The notes under the pieces were generated by a model, which made no database searches, was not told the origin of the DNA, and saw only the letters and a program-made list of their open reading frames with translations. The translations under genes and the position numbers were made by a program. A stretch of DNA of 64,000 bases from an uncultured Nitrosospira sp. (lineage in GTDB: Bacteria; Nitrospirota; Nitrospiria; Nitrospirales; Nitrospiraceae), in contig CAADGK010000079.1 in assembly GCA_900696515.1 (NCBI GenBank), forward strand, positions 18,307-82,306. Reading direction: 5' to 3'. Numbering within the stretch: position 1 is the stretch's first letter; every line of letters starts with the position of its first letter. Shown piece by piece: positions 45,483 to 54,906 of this stretch.

Positions 45483-45536
45483 GGGGTGAAGGGGTAGGTG
45501 AGAGAGGGCTTAACGTTTACCCCTCACTTTTCACTG
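45480..45536. repeat. Palindromic intergenic repeat, copy 3
   Basis: Between hisA and hisF. TAAGGGGTGAAGGGGTAGGTGAG faces TTTACCCCTCACTTTTCACT, the same style as copies at 21818 and 23626. Confidence 0.6.
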
Positions 45537-45543
45537 ATCGAAC

Positions 45544-46326
45544 ATGTTGACCAAACGCATCATTCCCTGTCTCGATGTCAAAGAGGGGCGAGTCGTGAAG
45601 GGCGTGAGTTTTGTGAATCTTCGCGATGCGGGTGATCCGGTCGAAGTCGCGGCGGGATATGATCGCGAAGGGGCGGATGAACTCTGCTTTCTCGACATTA
45701 CTGCGTCCCATGAGAACCGGAAGACGATTCTTGATGTGGTCGAGCGGACCGCGGCGCGCGTCTTTATGCCGGTGACGGTCGGTGGCGGCGTGCGGACGAT
45801 AGAGGATATCCGAGCCTTATTGAATGCTGGTGCGGACAAGGTCAGCATCAATACCGCAGCGATTCAGCGGCCCGAGTTCGTTCGAGAAGCTGCGCAGCGA
45901 TTTGGGACGCAATGTATCGTCGTCGCGATCGATGCGAAGTCCGTCGCACCGGATCGTTGGGAAATCTTCACTCATGGCGGCCGAAAACCGACTGGGATTG
46001 ATGCGGTCGATTGGGCGACACGCATGGAACGGTACGGTGCCGGTGAAATTTTACTGACCAGTATGGATCAGGATGGTCGTCAATCCGGATATGATTTGGG
46101 TTTGACGGCGACGGTGTCCGGGGCGGTTTCAATTCCTGTGATAGCATCGGGGGGAGTGGGGACGTTGGAGCATCTCTATGACGGCTTCGCGAAGGGGAAG
46201 GCGGATGCCGTCTTGGCTGCGTCCATTTTCCATTTTCGAACCTACACGATCTCCCAAGCAAAGGCCTATTTGAAAGCGCGAGGCCTTCCAGTGCGCATGA
46301 TAGGCGAGATGGCTCACGCGGTGTGA
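45544..46326 (+). CDS. hisF: Imidazole glycerol phosphate synthase, cyclase subunit
   Basis: A 260-residue TIM barrel. The N-terminal [17 protein letters not shown] carries the catalytic Asp, and the second is in [16 protein letters not shown]. It uses ammonia from HisH to make imidazole glycerol phosphate and AICAR. It is separated from hisIE by four bases. Confidence 0.97.
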   Translation: MLTKRIIPCLDVKEGRVVKGVSFVNLRDAGDPVEVAAGYDREGADELCFLDITASHENRKTILDVVERTAARVFMPVTVGGGVRTIEDIRALLNAGADKVSINTAAIQRPEFVREAAQRFGTQCIVVAIDAKSVAPDRWEIFTHGGRKPTGIDAVDWATRMERYGAGEILLTSMDQDGRQSGYDLGLTATVSGAVSIPVIASGGVGTLEHLYDGFAKGKADAVLAASIFHFRTYTISQAKAYLKARGLPVRMIGEMAHAV

Positions 46327-46330
46327 ACAC

Positions 46331-46999
46331 ATGAATCAGGCAACGGTTGACCACATCAAATTCGATCAACAAGGCTTGCTTCCTGCCGTGGTTCAGGATT
46401 GGCTCGACGGGACGGTCTTGATGCTCGGATATATGAATCAAGAGGCGTTGGCCAAGACGGTTACAGCCAGAACCGTGCACTTTTGGAGCCGGTCCAGAAA
46501 CAAGCTGTGGGAGAAGGGCGAGACATCCGGCCATAAACTGCATGTCAAGGCGCTCTTCATCGATTGCGATCGTGACACGATCTTGGTGAAGGCTCAGCCG
46601 ATTGGGCCGACCTGTCACACAGGCGAGCGGGCCTGCTTCTTTTCACGGCTGGACGAACAAGGCCGGGTTACCGAGGAGCCGGCGCAGGATGCAGCGGGGG
46701 GCATTCTTGAATCGGTATTGCGGACGATTCTTGCACGTCGCGAAAACCCACAGGCCGGATCCTATACGACAAAGCTATTCGAGGGGGGGCATGACAAGAT
46801 TCTGAAAAAGGTCGCAGAGGAGGCCGGAGAGGTGTTGCTGGCATCGAAAGGCGGCAAGAAAGAGGAAATTGTGTATGAAGTGGCTGACCTCTTTTTTCAC
46901 ACCCTCATGGTTCTCGGGTACCATGGTCTGACCTTACAGGAGATTTATGAAGAACTGGGACGCAGATTTGGGAAATCCGGCTTACGGTCGGAGAAGTAA
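46331..46999 (+). CDS. hisIE: Fused phosphoribosyl-AMP cyclohydrolase / phosphoribosyl-ATP pyrophosphatase
   Basis: A 222-residue fusion. HisI (residues 1-115) has MLGYMNQEALAKT, FWSRSRNKLWEKGETSGH and zinc-binding Cys in CDRDT and CHTGERACFF. HisE (residues 130-222) has LARRENPQAGSYTTKLF and the metal-binding KVAEEAGEVLLA helix. The two steps convert phosphoribosyl-ATP to ProFAR. It is the last his gene here; hisC and hisN are absent. Confidence 0.96.
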   Translation: MNQATVDHIKFDQQGLLPAVVQDWLDGTVLMLGYMNQEALAKTVTARTVHFWSRSRNKLWEKGETSGHKLHVKALFIDCDRDTILVKAQPIGPTCHTGERACFFSRLDEQGRVTEEPAQDAAGGILESVLRTILARRENPQAGSYTTKLFEGGHDKILKKVAEEAGEVLLASKGGKKEEIVYEVADLFFHTLMVLGYHGLTLQEIYEELGRRFGKSGLRSEK

Positions 47000-47070
47000 T
47001 CACCGTGGGTTGTGAGGGCATCAGTCTGTGTATTGAGCGGTGAGAGGAGTCATTGCTCAGAGGGGGCGAC

Positions 47071-47415
47071 ATGAGCGAGTGTCTATTTTGCAAGATTGTC
47101 GAGAAGAAGATCCCGGCGAAGTTGGTTCATGAGGATGAAGACACGCTGGCTTTTGACGACATCCATCCCCAAGCACCTGTCCATACGTTGGTGATACCGA
47201 AACGCCATGTCGGGTCCGTTCAAGATTTGGGTGAAGCCGATCAGACGTTGCTGGCGAGATTATTGCTGACCTGCAGAAAGGTCGCGAGCGACAAAGGGCT
47301 GGCTGGCTCAGGGTTTCGCCTCGTGTCCAATACCGGGCGAGATGGAGGGCAAACCGTTTTCCACCTGCACTTTCATGTCATGGGTGGGCGACATATGGGG
47401 TGGCCGCCAGGCTGA
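47071..47415 (+). CDS. hinT: HIT-family protein, HinT type
   Basis: A 114-residue purine nucleoside phosphoramidase-like protein. The histidine triad is HLHFHVMGGR near the C terminus. The N-terminal zinc-like Cys pair (ECLFCKIVEKKIPAKLV) and DIHPQAPVHTLVIPKRH are typical of HinT. The start has GGGGG upstream of the ATG at 47071. It lies between hisIE and dnaG. Confidence 0.95.
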   Translation: MSECLFCKIVEKKIPAKLVHEDEDTLAFDDIHPQAPVHTLVIPKRHVGSVQDLGEADQTLLARLLLTCRKVASDKGLAGSGFRLVSNTGRDGGQTVFHLHFHVMGGRHMGWPPG

Positions 47416-47537
47416 GGGAAGACGACGAATTGACAGCTTTTCCACTCGTCTGTTAATCTGAACGGTCAATAATTCCGATTACTTAGTAACCAACTCGTCA
47501 GGTCGTGCGCGACGGGAATGTAGGAGCGGAGACTCTC

Positions 47538-49361
47538 GTGGGCCGAGGCCTGATTTCCGACGAGATCAAGAGTCGAATACGAGATCGAGTGGATATCACG
47601 GATGTCGTAGGCCAGCATGTCTCATTAAGGCGGGCCGGGCAGAACCTGATGGGGTTATGCCCATTTCACCAGGACAAGAGTCCGTCCTTTTCAGTCAGCC
47701 CCTCCAAACAAATGTTCTACTGTTTTGGTTGCAAAGCCGGGGGCGATGTGTTCGCTTTTCTGACGAGAATGACCGGCGCAACTTTTCCAGAAGTGTTGCG
47801 AGAGCTGGGCGACAAGGTAGGTATTTCGATAGAGGAGTCGCCTGCGGAACGAGGGCAACGCGGACAGGCGCATCGCATTGAAGAGATGAATCAGGCTGCC
47901 ATGCTGTGGTTCCAATCGAATCTTCGTGATCCGCAGATTGGGGCAACTGCTCGGGAGTATCTTGTCGGACGAGGAATCCAACAACCCACCGTGGAGGCGT
48001 TCAGGATCGGTGTCTCTTCCTCGGATTGGGACGGGCTCTGCAAGTTCCTTATTCGAAAAGGGTGCTCGGCTAGTGACGGCGTATCCGCTGGGCTCATTAC
48101 CGCCCGGCCAAACGGCGATGGGTACTATGACAAGTTTCGCGGGCGGCTCATGTTCACCATTACCGACCTGCGCAAGCGTGTGGTGGGATTCGGCGGTCGC
48201 GTGCTGGGCGACTGCATGCCCAAATATCTGAATTCTCCCGATACGCCCTTGTTTAAAAAGGGGCAGACACTGTTTGCCTTCGATCAGGCGCGCGAAGCGA
48301 TTGTTCGAACCAAGACCGTGATTGTGGTCGAAGGATATTTCGATGCGATTGCCCTTCACCAGGCTGGGCTGACCCACACCGTGGCGACCTTGGGGACGGC
48401 TTTGACTGCTGAACATGTGCAGGTGCTGCGGCGGTTCGCTGAGCGGGTGGTGTTACTTTTTGACCCGGATGCAGCCGGTGTGCGCGCCGCGTTGCGCGGG
48501 TTGGATCTTTTTGTCAACAGCGGTTTGAGCGTCAAAGTCGTCACGCTACCGGCAGGGGAGGATCCGGATACGTTTGTCCGGAAGACCGGTGCCGATGGAT
48601 TCGCCCAGTTGGAGGCGGTTGCGCCGAGCTTATTGGACTATGCGCTGAATCACACGATCAATCAGGCCGATCCCGGTTCGCTGGAGAGCCGTATTCGAAG
48701 CGTCGATGAAGTGCTGCGAATACTCCAGAAGAGCGAGCATCCGATCGAACGGCAGGAGCGGATGAGAGTGGTCGCTGAACGGCTGAGGATCAGCGAGGCG
48801 CGGCTGATCGAGCGCTATCCGGCGCTGTCGGCACAGCCGAAATCTGGCGCCTCCCCTCCGCGCGTACACCCGGCGCAGGGGATTTCCTTGACCACGCTGT
48901 TTAAAGGATTGCCGGAAGAGCGGGATCTGTTGATTCTGTTGCTGCAAGGGAAACTGTCTGCTGCTGATGTACGTCGCCTGAAGCCGGAATCGTTTACCCT
49001 CGCGTCAGGACGAAAGCTGGTCGAACTTGCACTTGCTCATCTGGATCCTGACGGACGGATTAGCCTTCGCGCGGTGCTGGATGAGGCGATAGAAGATGCC
49101 GACTGCAGTGCAATTGCGACGGAATTGTCCATGCGGGAAGACTATTTCGACGATGTGCCGGCCCATGCCCAGGCTTGTTTGGATAATCTCGATCGTAAGC
49201 GGACGGAGCAGGCATTGCGGGATCTGATCGAGCGTCTCAAAACGGCGGAACGTGAAGGCCGCGTGGACGAAGTGGGGAACTTGAACGTGCTGATCAACGA
49301 AGTGCGGATGCGGAAAGCCGGCACGCTGAGCGCCGGCGTGATGACCTTGGTGAAGGAGTAG
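47538..49361 (+). CDS. dnaG: DNA primase
   Basis: A 607-residue primase that makes RNA primers for replication. The CHC2 zinc ribbon is [14 protein letters not shown] then FYCFGC. The RNA polymerase (TOPRIM) domain has the acidic motif [15 protein letters not shown] and [13 protein letters not shown]. The C-terminal helicase-binding domain is the last 120 residues. The GTG at 47538 has GGAG upstream; the frame extends to 47505. It is followed by rpoD two bases after its stop, the classic dnaG-rpoD order. Confidence 0.95.
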   Translation: MGRGLISDEIKSRIRDRVDITDVVGQHVSLRRAGQNLMGLCPFHQDKSPSFSVSPSKQMFYCFGCKAGGDVFAFLTRMTGATFPEVLRELGDKVGISIEESPAERGQRGQAHRIEEMNQAAMLWFQSNLRDPQIGATAREYLVGRGIQQPTVEAFRIGVSSSDWDGLCKFLIRKGCSASDGVSAGLITARPNGDGYYDKFRGRLMFTITDLRKRVVGFGGRVLGDCMPKYLNSPDTPLFKKGQTLFAFDQAREAIVRTKTVIVVEGYFDAIALHQAGLTHTVATLGTALTAEHVQVLRRFAERVVLLFDPDAAGVRAALRGLDLFVNSGLSVKVVTLPAGEDPDTFVRKTGADGFAQLEAVAPSLLDYALNHTINQADPGSLESRIRSVDEVLRILQKSEHPIERQERMRVVAERLRISEARLIERYPALSAQPKSGASPPRVHPAQGISLTTLFKGLPEERDLLILLLQGKLSAADVRRLKPESFTLASGRKLVELALAHLDPDGRISLRAVLDEAIEDADCSAIATELSMREDYFDDVPAHAQACLDNLDRKRTEQALRDLIERLKTAEREGRVDEVGNLNVLINEVRMRKAGTLSAGVMTLVKE

Positions 49362-49363
49362 TC

Positions 49364-51178
49364 ATGTCGAAACAAGAATTATTGGGCGAGGTGAAGAAGC
49401 TGATCTCCATCGGGAAGGAAAAAGGCTTCCTGACATATGACGAGCTCAACAGCACCTTGCCGGCCGAAGTGGTTTCGTCCGATCAGTTTGGCAGCATCAT
49501 GGCGATGTTCGGCGAAATGGACATCGAGATCGTTGAAGCGACGGACGGAGAACGGAGTTCGAAACGAAGCGAGGGTGAAGGCGCTGAAGAGGGCGAGGAT
49601 GTGGAGTCGGATGCGGATGACGACAATGATAAGGCGATCGATCTGACGCCGGGTGCCTTGAGTCGAACCGACGATCCTGTGCGGCTCTACCTCAAGGAAA
49701 TGGGCAGCGTGGCGCTCCTGAGCCGTGAGGGTGAAATCGAGATCGCCAAACGGATTGAAGAGGGAAAGTTCGATATCGCGTCGGTGATCTATGGGATGCC
49801 GATGACGATCGAGTTCGTCTTGGCGCTCCGCGATCAGCTTAAGAACGGGAAAATCGATGTCCGTGAAATCGTTCCGGTTCAAGAGACGGAAGAGGATTTC
49901 GAAGAAGAGCAACAGCCGGTCGAGCGTGACTACGAAGAGCTGCGGGTCAAGACCCTCGATGCGTTGAATTCGGTCCGGAAAGTCTCGCTTGCGCTCAAGG
50001 CGTTGGCGGAGAAGGGCAAGCATCTCGGGAATGATCCCGCGAAGCACAAAAAATTCAAGAAACAGTTTGAGGCCGTTCGCCAGCAAGTGGTGAACAAGAT
50101 CGAATCGGTCAATCTCCACGGAGTACTGAAGGAGCGGATGGTGCAGCGGGTCCGAGATCTCGCCGTCCAAATCCGTATGGCCGAACGAGAAGCGGTCAGC
50201 TGCCAGCGGCGTATTGGCGTCGGTGGCGAGGCCGGAGCCGAATTATTGAGAAAAATGTGCCGGAGCCGTCAGGATTTCTTGGCGGTCAAGCGCAAGACCG
50301 GTGTATCGGAAGAGGCCTTGCTTGAAATTCGCAAGGTGTATCAAGCCGCCAAGGCGCGAGTCCGCCAGTTGGAAGCGGAGGAGGCGCTGGTCCCTGCCGA
50401 GGAAATCAAGGATGCGGTCAAGCATCTCGATGTTGCGGAGGAGAAAGTCAAGCGCGGCAAGGCGGAGTTGGTCGAGGCGAATTTGCGGCTGGTCGTCAGT
50501 ATCGCCAAGAAGTATACGAATCGCGGTCTTCAATTTCTCGATTTGATTCAAGAGGGGAATATCGGCCTCATGAAGGCGGTGGACAAGTTTGAATATAAGC
50601 GTGGGTACAAGTTCAGTACCTATGCCACGTGGTGGATCAGGCAGGCGATCACCAGGGCCATCGCCGATCAAGCGCGCACGATCCGGATCCCGGTGCACAT
50701 GATTGAAACAATCAATAAACTGATCCGCACGTCCAGGCATCTCGTGCAGAAACTGGGGCGAGAACCGTTGCCGGAAGAAATCGCCGAACGTATGGATCTA
50801 CCGTTGGATAAAGTCAGAAAGATTCTCAAAATTGCCCGTGAGCCTATTTCGCTTGAAACACCGATCGGTGAGGAAGAGGACAGTCATCTGGGCGATTTCA
50901 TCGAAGACAAAAAGGCGGTGTCGCCGCTGGAGGCGGCCATTCGTTACGATCTGCAACGCCAGATCAACAGTGCGTTGGAAACCTTGACGCCACGTGAAGA
51001 GAAGGTCTTGCGTAAACGGTTCGGGATCGGGGAGGCGACCGACCACACCTTGGAAGAAGTTGGTCAGGATTTTGAAGTGACGCGCGAGCGTATCAGACAG
51101 ATTGAAGCCAAGGCTCTGAGGAAGTTGCGACATCCGAGCCGCAGCAAGAAGTTGCGGAGTTTTGTCGAAAGTTTGTAG
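49364..51178 (+). CDS. rpoD: RNA polymerase primary sigma factor
   Basis: A 604-residue sigma-70. Region 1.1 is followed by an acidic stretch ([20 protein letters not shown]). Region 2 contains the -10 recognition and melting motif [20 protein letters not shown]. Region 4 contains the -35 helix-turn-helix [21 protein letters not shown] non-conserved insert lies between regions 1.2 and 2. The ATG has AAGGAG upstream, inside the dnaG end. Confidence 0.97.
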   Translation: MSKQELLGEVKKLISIGKEKGFLTYDELNSTLPAEVVSSDQFGSIMAMFGEMDIEIVEATDGERSSKRSEGEGAEEGEDVESDADDDNDKAIDLTPGALSRTDDPVRLYLKEMGSVALLSREGEIEIAKRIEEGKFDIASVIYGMPMTIEFVLALRDQLKNGKIDVREIVPVQETEEDFEEEQQPVERDYEELRVKTLDALNSVRKVSLALKALAEKGKHLGNDPAKHKKFKKQFEAVRQQVVNKIESVNLHGVLKERMVQRVRDLAVQIRMAEREAVSCQRRIGVGGEAGAELLRKMCRSRQDFLAVKRKTGVSEEALLEIRKVYQAAKARVRQLEAEEALVPAEEIKDAVKHLDVAEEKVKRGKAELVEANLRLVVSIAKKYTNRGLQFLDLIQEGNIGLMKAVDKFEYKRGYKFSTYATWWIRQAITRAIADQARTIRIPVHMIETINKLIRTSRHLVQKLGREPLPEEIAERMDLPLDKVRKILKIAREPISLETPIGEEEDSHLGDFIEDKKAVSPLEAAIRYDLQRQINSALETLTPREEKVLRKRFGIGEATDHTLEEVGQDFEVTRERIRQIEAKALRKLRHPSRSKKLRSFVESL

Positions 51179-51348
51179 TCGGCAGGACTTCCGGCGGGCT
51201 GATTTGACTCTGTTCAGACGGTCGGCCTAGAATCCGCTCCAAGCTGAGGCTCAGGTCGAGGAGAAGATCCGAGAAGACCTGAGGTGAGAGGTGTTGAGTC
51301 TTGCTGCCCTCATAGACGACCTCAGCCTGAGACTTGACCCTTCCGGAT

Positions 51349-51425
51349 GGGCCCATAGCTCAGGTGGTTAGAGCGGCTGACTCATAATCAGCTGGTCCTA
51401 GGTTCAAGTCCTAGTGGGCCCACCA
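51349..51425 (+). tRNA. tRNA with anticodon CAT, probably tRNA-Ile2
   Basis: A full cloverleaf: acceptor GGGCCCA with TGGGCCC, anticodon stem GCTGA/TCAGC and loop CTCATAA (anticodon 51383-51385), T-arm GGTTCAAGTCC, encoded CCA. The anticodon CAT fits elongator Met or Ile2 (where tRNA-Ile lysidine synthase modifies the C). The acceptor sequence resembles Ile2 more. Confidence 0.93.
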
Positions 51426-51477
51426 GCGGAGACATTGCTCACACCTTCGGTGCTCCGGCACTGATGGAAAGGATACG

Positions 51478-52254
51478 GTGAATCAGAAACTGTCCCCGCT
51501 CATCGAATTGCAAAAACTCGATCTCCGGATCATGGAAATCACGGAGATCCGACGAAAAATCCCCGAACGTCTCCACCTTGCCGAAACGCCGCTTCGAGAA
51601 GTGACCCAGGTCCTGGCCGATACGAAAGCCGCAGTCGATGCAGCCAGCAAGGAACGGCGCACGTATGAGAAGGATCTCGAAGTGCACGAAACACAGACGG
51701 AGAAGATGAAGTCCCATGCGGCGAGTCTGAAGACCAACAAGGAGTATCAGGCGCATCTGTTTGAACTCGAATTGGCGAACAAGAAGCGGGGCGAGTTTGA
51801 AGAGAAGATTTTGGTGGCGATGGACAAGATCGACGAACTCCAAAAGATCTCCAAGGAGCTGCAGGAGAAAAAACAGGCGCACGACCAAGCATTCGCTGAG
51901 GAAAAACAAGGACTGGATGCACAGGATAAAGAATTGGCGGAAGAGTTGGCACGACTGGAGAGCGATTATCGAGAAGCGGCTGGCAAGGTGGAGAAGAGCC
52001 TCCTCGATCGGTATAACCAGGTGAAGGCTGCGCGAAAGGATCAGCCCTTGGCCGCTGTCCGTGACGGCATGTGTGTGGGGTGCCGCTTGCAGATCCCACC
52101 ACAACTTATTGCCCAAGTCAGGCGATCAGATGACCTGCACCTTTGCCCCTATTGCCGACGGATCCTCTACTGGGAAGGGGAACCAGCGAAAGAAAGCGCC
52201 TCGGCCCTCAGCGAAGCCAGGAAGGCGGATATGGAAGTGGGGGAATCGGTCTAA
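51478..52254 (+). CDS. Coiled-coil zinc-ribbon protein
   Basis: A 258-residue protein of the C4-type zinc-ribbon family (DUF164/zf-RING_7). Residues 10-190 form a long antiparallel coiled coil. The ribbon follows: DGMCVGCRLQIPP and LHLCPYCRRILYW. Members are thought to bind nucleic acid or act as chaperone-like scaffolds; the role is open. The GTG start has AAAGGA upstream. It lies just past the tRNA gene. Confidence 0.88.
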   Translation: MNQKLSPLIELQKLDLRIMEITEIRRKIPERLHLAETPLREVTQVLADTKAAVDAASKERRTYEKDLEVHETQTEKMKSHAASLKTNKEYQAHLFELELANKKRGEFEEKILVAMDKIDELQKISKELQEKKQAHDQAFAEEKQGLDAQDKELAEELARLESDYREAAGKVEKSLLDRYNQVKAARKDQPLAAVRDGMCVGCRLQIPPQLIAQVRRSDDLHLCPYCRRILYWEGEPAKESASALSEARKADMEVGESV

Positions 52255-52352
52255 GCTGGGTGGGGATACCGTTAGCGAGCGGTCTCAAGATCGAACGGAG
52301 CGCGCTAAACCGTTGAACGAAGCGAAGGTAATCCATCTGAGGAGTTGAGTGA

Positions 52353-52690
52353 GTGAACTCAAGTCGGGAGGGTGGGCAGTCTATCCTTTCGTTAGTTGAG
52401 TGTAGGGCTGGGGAACTGGCCAGGACCGTACTTGCATCAGAATCCTCCATCAAAGTATTTGTGTTTGGCTCACAAGCCACCGGTCGAGCGCTGATACGGT
52501 CCGACATCGATCTCAGCATCGACCTGGGGCATCCGATCAAAGCGCACATTTTGCGAGGATTCGCGATGCCTTCGACGACTTCCCGATCTTGCAACGAGTG
52601 GACGTCGTCGATTTTTCGTCGGTAGACGCTACCTTCAAGACAGTGGCCCTTCAAAAGATTATCAGTCTATATGAGCGACAGGCTGCATAA
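52353..52690 (+). pseudogene. Frameshifted MNT-type nucleotidyltransferase (HI0073-like)
   Basis: The frame begins with GTG at 52353. The minimal nucleotidyltransferase motif VFVFGSQATGRALIRSDIDL is intact, but the frame shifts near 52545-52553 and the rest of the domain (FARIRDAFDDFPILQRVDVV ... IISLYERQAA, stop at 52688-52690) lies in another frame. These proteins pair with a HEPN-type partner as an antitoxin or substrate-modifying unit. The partner's start overlaps this stop. A single-base loss explains the shift. Confidence 0.75.
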
Positions 52691-52970
52691 CTTACTGCGG
52701 CTCTTGGGTCTCGCTCTCGCACGTCTGGACCATGCCCTGGCCCGGCCGGTCAATGAATTTGTCCGTGACTCAGCCATCCAACGATTCGAATTGACCTTCG
52801 AGTTGTTTTGGGGAAAGCGTGCAAGCATACGTGGAGGAGTCCGGATTTGAAGCCTTCTCTCCACGGGACAGTCTACGCGCCGCTTTTCAGGTTGAGGTGA
52901 TCCAGGATAGTCCGGAGTGGTTTCGGATACTGGAGGACCGCAATCTCAGCAGCCATACCTACAACGCGGG
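52671..52970 (+). pseudogene. Broken HEPN/HI0074-type partner gene
   Basis: Starts MSDRLHNLLRLLGLALARLD and continues RPVNEFVRDSAIQRFELTFE, as in the nucleotidyltransferase substrate-binding family. Within a GGGG run at about 52811-52814 the frame shifts; it resumes as SVQAYVEESGFEAF and reaches RNLSSHTYN, which holds the R-x4-H RNase-type HEPN motif. After that the homology stops and transposase-like sequence begins. So the gene is frameshifted and truncated. Confidence 0.72.
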
Positions 52971-53108
52971 GCGTTTCCTACAGATGAGGCGATCCATAAA
53001 GTGCTCTATCTGGGCATCCAGCGCATCGCCACGAACTGGACCGCCCCGATTCCGGAGTGGAAACGGGCGCTCAATCAATTTGCCATGATCGTCGGAAACC
53101 GTGTGCCT
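52971..53108 (+). mobile_element. Remnant of an IS256-type transposase
   Basis: In one frame: AFPTDEAIHKVLYLGIQRIA, then TNWTAPIPEWKRALNQFAMI and VGNRVP. This matches, from memory, the C-terminal end of IS256-family transposases (pattern KxLYLALxxIxxKW...WxxALNQFAIxF). Only about 46 residues remain. No inverted repeat ends are visible. It fuses to the truncated HEPN gene. Confidence 0.65.
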
Positions 53109-53520
53109 ACCCTGGTACGAGTAGCCCTTGCGTGCTTCCATCACGCGCTGCCTTCATCTATATAGAAAATAGCTGCAGCCTTTAGGTCATGAACCGGGTG
53201 AAGTGATTGCCTGACGCTTTTCTTGCCTTCTGGAGGCCCGGCACTCTTCTGATTTGTGCGATGCACACAGCGAAGGGACGTGAGGGCAAAATCTGGAGCC
53301 TACTTCAGCCTGCGGTCGGCACGGGGAAGGGAAAGGAGTGGCCAGCGTTGCCGCATATCGATATGTGGTCACCCAGGTTTCGAAAGAAATGGCCACATTC
53401 CCCCTCTTTCGTATTATTGAAGTATGGACGAATAAGCCTTATTTGGGTTCATAATAAATAGGTACTTAGAGTAGCAATGTGTATGTTGCTTCGGTGTTCT
53501 CAAGAGCAGGAGGTAGAGGC
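53109..53520. other. Intergenic stretch with no gene seen
   Basis: About 410 bases after the transposase scrap. AT content rises before the next gene (about 53400-53475), which suggests a promoter. I see no credible frame. Confidence 0.35.
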
Positions 53521-54726
53521 TTGGGGGGGCATTTGAGGTATGTGAAGGTGGCTGTCTACGTTGTAGCCTGGGCCGGTGTCTTGCTCGCGGCGACCTATCA
53601 GTCACACACTGGGGTGGTGTTCGGTCGGTATAGTTGGAGCTACATTGCGCTGCTGGGCGTGCTTGTCACTGTTGCGCTGACGCTCTCACTAGCGAGCTCT
53701 GCGTGGTATCTGAGGCTTTATCAGGCAAGAGTTGGTCTCGCTGTGAGTGGTATTTCGCTGCTGTTGACGCTTGCGGCGCTCGAAATGGGGATCCGTTTGA
53801 TCGATCCGCTCGGGATATCGTACTACGAGACAATCGGCAATTATATGCGTGACCAACTGCTCGATAAGCAGTTGGTTTTTAAGCATAAATCGTCGTGGGA
53901 GACCCGGTATGGAGACGTGCGTGTGACCTTTAACGAGCGGGGGTTGCGTGATCGGCCTATTCTGCCCAAAGTTTCTGGGGAATATCGAATTCTCGCACTG
54001 GGAGATTCAGTGACATTTGGATGGGGTGTGGACCAGGATAAAATCTTCCCTGTCCGACTCGAGTCCTTGCTAGAGCCACGGTTGCGCCGGCCGGTACGGG
54101 TCATCAACAGCGGGGTGGGGGGCTACAACACGGTGCAGGAGCTGACCTATTTCAAACAGGAAGGGATTACCCTGCAACCAGATCTGGTGATATTGACATA
54201 TGTACAAAATGATATCGAAGAGCTTAACCCAGCCTGGAATCCATGGGCCTCCAGCTCGCTTCCTGAGAAATCAGTTGGTGAAATGGTCAGCTCCATAGTA
54301 AAGAAGCTCTGGCTCTATCGCCTGGCCTATCATACCTATGCCTATGTTTTGCCCAAGCGTCAGACCGAGCGGGCCGTTGTCGCTCCGCAGGAAGGGGCGG
54401 GGTGGCGGCAGTCCATGGCTGCATTGCAAGAGCTGGTGGCGTTGTGCAAAGCACGAGAGATCCCACTGATAGTATTTTTCGAGCGTATGCGTCCGAACGA
54501 TAATAATTTGTTGCTCAAGGATGTGGTGCGACATGCCAATGGAGTTCCGGTCGAGGATATGGCCCCCTGGTTTGAGGGGTTCGACGAGTCGTCAGTAGAG
54601 AATTCCAAGGTCGATAGGCACCACAATGCGGAGGGGCATCGCGTGATGGCGGAACACATGGCCAATGGCATTGCGAACGTCTATGCCCAGACAGTTTCCC
54701 CAACTACGGTTGCGAGTCACAAGTAA
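53521..54726 (+). CDS. SGNH-hydrolase-like membrane protein
   Basis: A 401-residue protein. Three hydrophobic segments lie in the first 90 residues, then a large extracytoplasmic SGNH/GDSL domain. The nucleophile block is LALGDSVTFGWGVDQ, followed by VINSGVGGYNTVQEL, a QND block (YVQNDIEE) and the D-x-x-H block near the C terminus (DRHHNAEGHRVMAEH). Such proteins often act on acyl groups of exported polysaccharide or lipid. I chose the TTG at 53521, with AGGAGG seven bases upstream; a GTG at 53479 is an alternative. A similar protein is encoded next. Confidence 0.8.
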   Translation: MGGHLRYVKVAVYVVAWAGVLLAATYQSHTGVVFGRYSWSYIALLGVLVTVALTLSLASSAWYLRLYQARVGLAVSGISLLLTLAALEMGIRLIDPLGISYYETIGNYMRDQLLDKQLVFKHKSSWETRYGDVRVTFNERGLRDRPILPKVSGEYRILALGDSVTFGWGVDQDKIFPVRLESLLEPRLRRPVRVINSGVGGYNTVQELTYFKQEGITLQPDLVILTYVQNDIEELNPAWNPWASSSLPEKSVGEMVSSIVKKLWLYRLAYHTYAYVLPKRQTERAVVAPQEGAGWRQSMAALQELVALCKAREIPLIVFFERMRPNDNNLLLKDVVRHANGVPVEDMAPWFEGFDESSVENSKVDRHHNAEGHRVMAEHMANGIANVYAQTVSPTTVASHK

Positions 54727-54906
54727 CGTAGTAAAACAAATGACTATTGGCGGGGGCCGTGGTGAGAGGCGAGTCTGTGGAACAGTCAGACTTTACGAAA
54801 GAACCAGCGACGTACTTTCCTGTCAGTGGAAGAAACAGGAAATCTCCCCCTCTCAAGCAGGCGAACGAAATAGACGGTTGGCAGAGTACACCGTAGGAGA
54901 GTGCTG

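Noticed and set aside
51349..51425. Initiator tRNA-Met
   Set aside because: The first acceptor pair is a normal G-C and the anticodon stem lacks the three G-C pairs of initiator tRNA, so it is an elongator-type tRNA, probably Ile2.
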